Source: Mycolicibacterium rutilum
GTDB lineage: Bacteria; Actinomycetota; Actinomycetes; Mycobacteriales; Mycobacteriaceae
NCBI RefSeq assembly: GCF_900108565.1
Contig: NZ_LT629971.1
Coordinates: 4,588,001 to 4,652,000, forward strand
Direction: 5' to 3'
DNA: 64,000 nucleotides
Shown piece by piece: positions 60,769 to 64,000 of this stretch (position 1 is the first letter of the stretch; each line of letters starts with the position of its first letter). Both the position numbers and the translations under genes were made by a program. The notes under the pieces are model-generated. The model made no database searches and had not been told where the DNA came from. It saw only the letters and a program-made list of their open reading frames with translations.

Positions 60769-61020
60769 ATGTCGACAAAGTTGGACGAGCGGTTTCAGCG
60801 CGTGCAACCGAGCGAATGGCCCAGCGCAGGACCCGACGCTGCTGTCCGTGACGACGCACCTCCTGCCACCATCACGTCGGGTGGGTGGGCTCGAATCCGC
60901 GGCCGTCTCAACCGATTGGCGCAAAGACCGGCCAGGCGCAGGCCCAGCCGACACACTCCGCGGCGCAGTGAGGCCATCATGCAGGACGCCTGCATGGCGC
61001 GAGAAATGTACCGTCTCTAG
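60769..61020 (+). CDS. Small basic hypothetical protein
   Basis: 83 residues: MSTKLDERFQRVQPSEWPSA, a middle with DDAPPATITSGG, then a strongly basic end (RIRGRLNRLAQRPARRRPSR). The Arg-rich C-terminus could bind nucleic acid or membranes. A weak AGGAC site precedes the ATG. It overlaps nothing and ends 18 bp from the convergent prepilin peptidase. It could be a spurious frame, because the region has no other gene and GC-rich DNA gives long frames. Confidence 0.45.
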   Translation: MSTKLDERFQRVQPSEWPSAGPDAAVRDDAPPATITSGGWARIRGRLNRLAQRPARRRPSRHTPRRSEAIMQDACMAREMYRL

Positions 61021-61038
61021 CTGTTGTCCCACGGCCGC

Positions 61039-61506
61039 TCAGCCCATTGCCAACGCTACTGCCGCAGCTGCGCTCACGCACATCGAAACCCCGTGCGGCA
61101 CAGTGTCATCAGCCTGCCGCAGCGTCACCACGCCAGCCCACACACCGGAGCACAGAGCCGCGCCCAACGCGGCCAGCACCAAGACGTCAAGGCCGAACGT
61201 CCCCGTCAGCGCGCCGACGCCGAGCGCCAGTTTGACGTCACCCGCGCCGAGCGCGGCGGGCGCGAGCAGGTGCACCGCCAGGTAGATCACGAACAGCACC
61301 GCCGCACCTGATAACGCGGGCAGCCCGTGACCCAGTGACGCCGCCACGGCCAGGATCACCGTGGCGCCCGGCAGCGTCAGCCAGTTCGGCAGCCGGCGCC
61401 GTCGCAGGTCGAAGACGCTGAGCGTCGCCAGCCAGACGGCCGCAACAACAGCGAGCCCCACCCCCACACGGAAAGCGTATGGCCCCCGCGGCACCGCTTC
61501 CGCCAC
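61039..61506 (-). CDS. A24-family prepilin peptidase-like protein
   Basis: 155 residues with about five hydrophobic helices. The aspartyl protease motifs of the A24 family are visible: FDLRRRRLPNWLT (first Asp, after helix 1) and GAGDVKLALG (second Asp, in GxGD). It lacks the N-methylation domain of full PilD, as short A24 proteins do. In M. tuberculosis the gene of this type (Rv2551c) lies beside aroE near the aro operon. It therefore marks the point where the conserved chromosome resumes after the ESX island. Confidence 0.88.
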   Translation of the reverse strand: MAEAVPRGPYAFRVGVGLAVVAAVWLATLSVFDLRRRRLPNWLTLPGATVILAVAASLGHGLPALSGAAVLFVIYLAVHLLAPAALGAGDVKLALGVGALTGTFGLDVLVLAALGAALCSGVWAGVVTLRQADDTVPHGVSMCVSAAAAVALAMG

Positions 61507-61697
61507 TTTTTCGGGCGGGCTCGGCGGCGATCAGCCGCGACAGTGGTTCCCAGTTCTGCTGCGCAGCGGTGGAAGGACCGCCTGCACGTCCCGCGCTGCC
61601 TCGGAACAAACAGGCCAAGACTGTGTCTGGCACAGCATCGAGGGAGGTGCAATACATTGGTTTCACGACCTGACTGATCTCGGGGTGAGGAGGGCAC

Positions 61698-62222
61698 ATC
61701 AAGCATCGCGGCATCCTCAGAATCGTTGCGGCGGCGGCTCTGCCGGCCGTCCTGTTGAGCCCGATCGGGCAGGTGGACGCGCACGCAGACAATCCCCCGG
61801 GAAGCGGCGATGGCGCCGTCCTCATCTCAGGTGCCGTCGAATCGCCGCGAACGTTCACCGCGGACTACCTCTCGCACCCGACATGCGGGACACAGTCCGC
61901 CACATTCGAAACTCACTCGAGTTCGGAGACTCACCTCTTCCAGGGTTGTGCGCTCGAACCGATGATCATGGCCGCGCAACCCGTCGCACGGGCCGCCGGG
62001 AATCTGAGCCTCGGGGTTTTGGCCGTGGGAGCGGACGGATACACGGCGGCCCTGTCGTGGGGCGACCTGTCCCCGATGCTGGCCCGCCGGCCCGCGATCG
62101 TCGCCTGGCGTGAAGACGGAAACCTGCTGCCGCGACCCAGACTGGTCGTGCCCGACGACATCAACGGCGCACGCTACGTGAAGCAACTGACCGAGCTGCG
62201 CGTCGTTCCCCTCACCGACTGA
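61698..62222 (+). CDS. Secreted SUOX-fold (molybdopterin-binding-like) protein, apparently ATC start
   Basis: 174 residues if translation begins at ATC 61698. This gives a classic signal peptide (KHRGILRIVAAAALPAVLLS, cleavage after AHA). The nearest conventional start is TTG 61755, which cuts the signal in half. AGGAGG lies 4 bp before the ATC and an in-frame TGA is 12 bp upstream, so no earlier start exists. The mature part has GAVLISGAVESPRTFTADYL, a Cys (HPTCG), LFQGCALEPMI and VLAVGADGYTAAL. These resemble a shortened sulfite-oxidase/YedY Mo-cofactor fold. The usual cofactor Cys may be the HPTCG residue. Confidence 0.65.
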   Translation: MKHRGILRIVAAAALPAVLLSPIGQVDAHADNPPGSGDGAVLISGAVESPRTFTADYLSHPTCGTQSATFETHSSSETHLFQGCALEPMIMAAQPVARAAGNLSLGVLAVGADGYTAALSWGDLSPMLARRPAIVAWREDGNLLPRPRLVVPDDINGARYVKQLTELRVVPLTD

Positions 62223-62367
62223 CGACGCCCTGTCACCGGTGGATGTTCGGATCGACTGCAACGAATTTGCTCCGTAATCGTCAAGACGTGCGAGTCGGAT
62301 TATCGACGCGACTTCCGATCCGGTTTGCTCATCACCGTCCGGGCGCGATTCCGCGATCGCATGTCTT

Positions 62368-62895
62368 TCAACATACTTCGACGACGTCGAGGGTGAGGAG
62401 ACGCCTGAGCGGAATGACGACCTGCTCGCCGCTGGCGTCGAGATTCACCGTTCCGGAACGCCCCGGCACCGGCACCCCGCACACTGACCCCTGCGAGGTC
62501 GTCACCTCGATCTTGGGCGCGGTTGGTGTCTCACTCGGTGGTTGCGGCCACCACCAGGTCAGCGCGGCCACTGCGGTCAACACGACCGCGATGAAGGTGA
62601 GCGTTATGCCCATGACCAGCCGCGAGATCGCGGCTGAACTGGCTCGCGGCTGCCTGACGACGGGATGTGCGACCGTGGCGACCAGAAGGACAGCCGCGAC
62701 GGCCATTGCGAGGCCCCCGAACGCGGTCACCACGCCGACCTCCTGCAGCCAGCGGGGACGCGGTCGACTCGAATCCCCGCCGCTGAGAACGCCACACAGC
62801 CCGGCGAAACCGATCGCCGCGAGCTGGAGCTTCTGCCACTCGCGGGCCGTGTCTTCGAGCCGGTTGTCGTACTGATACGGGCTTCCCACGGTCAT
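62368..62895 (-). CDS. Hypothetical membrane protein
   Basis: 175 residues. A polar front (YDNRLEDTAREWQKLQL) is followed by a short loop and two or three membrane helices (FGGLAMAVAAVLLVATVA and LVMGITLTFIAVVLTAVAALTWWW). An extracellular-looking C-terminal strand domain (APKIEVTTSQGSVCGVPVPG) follows. No family recognised. It ends 145 bp from the convergent SUOX-like gene and lies 13 bp upstream of the esterase on the same strand. Confidence 0.6.
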   Translation of the reverse strand: MTVGSPYQYDNRLEDTAREWQKLQLAAIGFAGLCGVLSGGDSSRPRPRWLQEVGVVTAFGGLAMAVAAVLLVATVAHPVVRQPRASSAAISRLVMGITLTFIAVVLTAVAALTWWWPQPPSETPTAPKIEVTTSQGSVCGVPVPGRSGTVNLDASGEQVVIPLRRLLTLDVVEVC

Positions 62896-62908
62896 CCCTC
62901 TCCGTCCG

Positions 62909-64000
62909 TCACAGTGCGAAGGCCAGGAATTGCGTCACTTCGAATGGTTGGAAATTGTCGTCGCTCACGAGGACCACGGATTGGCGGCCGTCGGGCAGGA
63001 CCGGTCCCAACGTGATTCCCTCGATATTGTCGAGAGGCTCGAGGCCGCCGACGGTGTTGAGGTCGACGGCCAACGACTTGACCATCGGGGCGATCGGTTG
63101 ACCGGTCAACGACGGCATCCCCAGCACGTCGGTGGCAGGCCCGAAATCCGCGTGGTAGAGGCGAACCGCGATGGCGGCGGGCAGACTCGCCGCCCGCTCG
63201 ATGACAACGAGCGAGCTCTCCGAGAGCGCCAAGATGTCCGCCACGCCGTTCTCACCCGTCCCCGGTGCCGCACGGTCGACCTGATAGGCGAACTGCGCCA
63301 CCGCATTTCTCGTCTCGACGTCGAACTTGGTGATTCGGACAAGCCCGGTATTGTGTTCATCGGCGGCGGTGCCGTCTTGATACAGGGGATGCTCCATCGC
63401 CGCGAACAGGTACCGGCCGTCGGGGGTCAGGGACAGCCCCTCGAGCACTCCGTTGGGGCGAGGCCCGGTGGCCTTGTCGGGCGAGAAGGCGAATCCCGGG
63501 GGCAGCGCGAATTCCCCTTGGTAAGCGCCGTCGAGACCGGCGATTCTGATCGACGGCTGCAACAGCCGCGCCGGTCGATCATCGCTGCCCTCGGCGGCGA
63601 AACCTTCCGATGACCAGTACAGCCTGTTGCGCACACCGTCGAAGGCGATTCCCTCGGCGTCGGGCATCAGCACCGGCGAATCGGCGGCCATGCTGCTGCG
63701 GCTGAACGGCTTTCCCGATTCATCGAGCAGCTCCTGCATCTGGAGGAACTGCCCGGCATCGATCCCTCCCTCGGAGACGCCGAGTCGCACGCTGTAGAAC
63801 CGGACACCGCCATGCTCGGCCTTGTCGTCGCTGACCGTGTAGTACACGTTGCGCCCCGGGTCATAGCTGATCCCTGAGAGGCCACCGATTACGGTGTTGT
63901 GGAACGGGGTTGCGCGAGGGACTTGCCACTGACCGAGATACTGCGGCGTCCAAGCGTGGGCGACGGGCTGCGCCATGGAAAGTAGTGCTGCGGCGGTCAC
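62909..64000 (-). CDS. Secreted esterase-like / phytase-like beta-propeller protein, N-terminus past the right edge
   Basis: 363 residues visible of an extracytoplasmic protein. The first 16 residues (ALLSMAQPVAHA) look like the end of a signal peptide, so the true start is beyond base 64000. The body is the 'esterase-like activity of phytase' domain: GGLSGISYDPGRNVYYTVSDD, MPDAEGIAFDGVRNRLYWSSEG, PNGVLEGLSLTPDGRYLFAAME, then LDNIEGITLGPVLPDGRQSVVLVSDDNF. Repeated E-G-(I/L)-[ST] and DGR steps mark propeller blades. Substrate unknown. Confidence 0.8.
   Translation of the reverse strand: MTAAALLSMAQPVAHAWTPQYLGQWQVPRATPFHNTVIGGLSGISYDPGRNVYYTVSDDKAEHGGVRFYSVRLGVSEGGIDAGQFLQMQELLDESGKPFSRSSMAADSPVLMPDAEGIAFDGVRNRLYWSSEGFAAEGSDDRPARLLQPSIRIAGLDGAYQGEFALPPGFAFSPDKATGPRPNGVLEGLSLTPDGRYLFAAMEHPLYQDGTAADEHNTGLVRITKFDVETRNAVAQFAYQVDRAAPGTGENGVADILALSESSLVVIERAASLPAAIAVRLYHADFGPATDVLGMPSLTGQPIAPMVKSLAVDLNTVGGLEPLDNIEGITLGPVLPDGRQSVVLVSDDNFQPFEVTQFLAFAL

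Noticed and set aside
1..64000. tRNA genes, rRNA, CRISPR arrays, transposases or integrases
   Set aside because: Looked for but none could be supported from the sequence; the repeats seen are inside the effector gene or are short palindromes.

Overview
The window is high-GC actinobacterial DNA and carries a chromosomal mycobacterial backbone. The gene order pyrR, a DUF-type partner of nusB, nusB, efp, pepQ, a B-4DMT membrane protein, aroQ-aroB-aroK-aroC and an A24 prepilin peptidase is the conserved mycobacterial order. Together with an exochelin-type formyltransferase behind an IdeR-like iron box, it suggests a fast-growing Mycobacterium/Mycolicibacterium. This is inferred from gene content; no 16S rRNA is present.

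Layout. 1-9.6 kb: the 5' part of pyrR, a serine beta-lactamase-like hydrolase, an FAD monooxygenase, a large LuxR regulator whose P-loop is disturbed by two compensating indels, a SnoaL-like protein, then nusB/efp/pepQ. 9.6-11.5 kb: a TupA-like ATP-grasp protein and a formyltransferase, probably iron-regulated. 11.8-15.2 kb: the shikimate operon aroC-aroK-aroB-aroQ with overlapping reading frames. 15.2-18.2 kb: a TetR regulator, two alpha/beta hydrolases, a SnoaL and a DUF3237 protein, tied together by a repeated GTATGCA half-site.

18.2-60.7 kb: a complete type VII secretion (ESX) island sitting between aroC and the prepilin peptidase gene. It encodes EccA, EccB, a single-chain EccC with three ATPase modules, two different EccD proteins, EccE, a MycP mycosin and two EspI-type MinD ATPases. 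It also encodes EspH-, EspL-, EspC- and EspA/E-like accessory proteins, a PE/PPE pair, EspG, an Esx pair, a second EspG-like protein, an unexpected thiolase-fold (KAS III-like) protein and two more probable substrates. The backbone resembles ESX-2 (unsplit EccC, MinD-like ATPase), while several accessory genes resemble ESX-1.

The centrepiece is a single 4286-residue protein (32819-45679, minus strand) with a WXG100-like ESX export domain and a Pro/Ser/Thr-rich linker. A long array of enzyme modules follows: four papain-fold toxin domains, four complete and one half DUF1023-type alpha/beta hydrolases, one glycerophosphodiester phosphodiesterase, one GNAT-like domain and a C-terminal triplicate of 105-residue helical repeats. 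It is preceded by a YbaB-like protein and a WXG100 partner. It is followed by two small proteins and a multidomain protein that looks like a composite immunity protein. I interpret this as a secreted multi-warhead polymorphic effector with its chaperones and immunity, delivered by the neighbouring ESX machine.

61-64 kb: the prepilin peptidase, a secreted SUOX-fold protein that seems to lack a normal start codon, a small membrane protein and the phytase-like esterase running off the right edge. No tRNA, rRNA, CRISPR array, transposase or integrase was seen.
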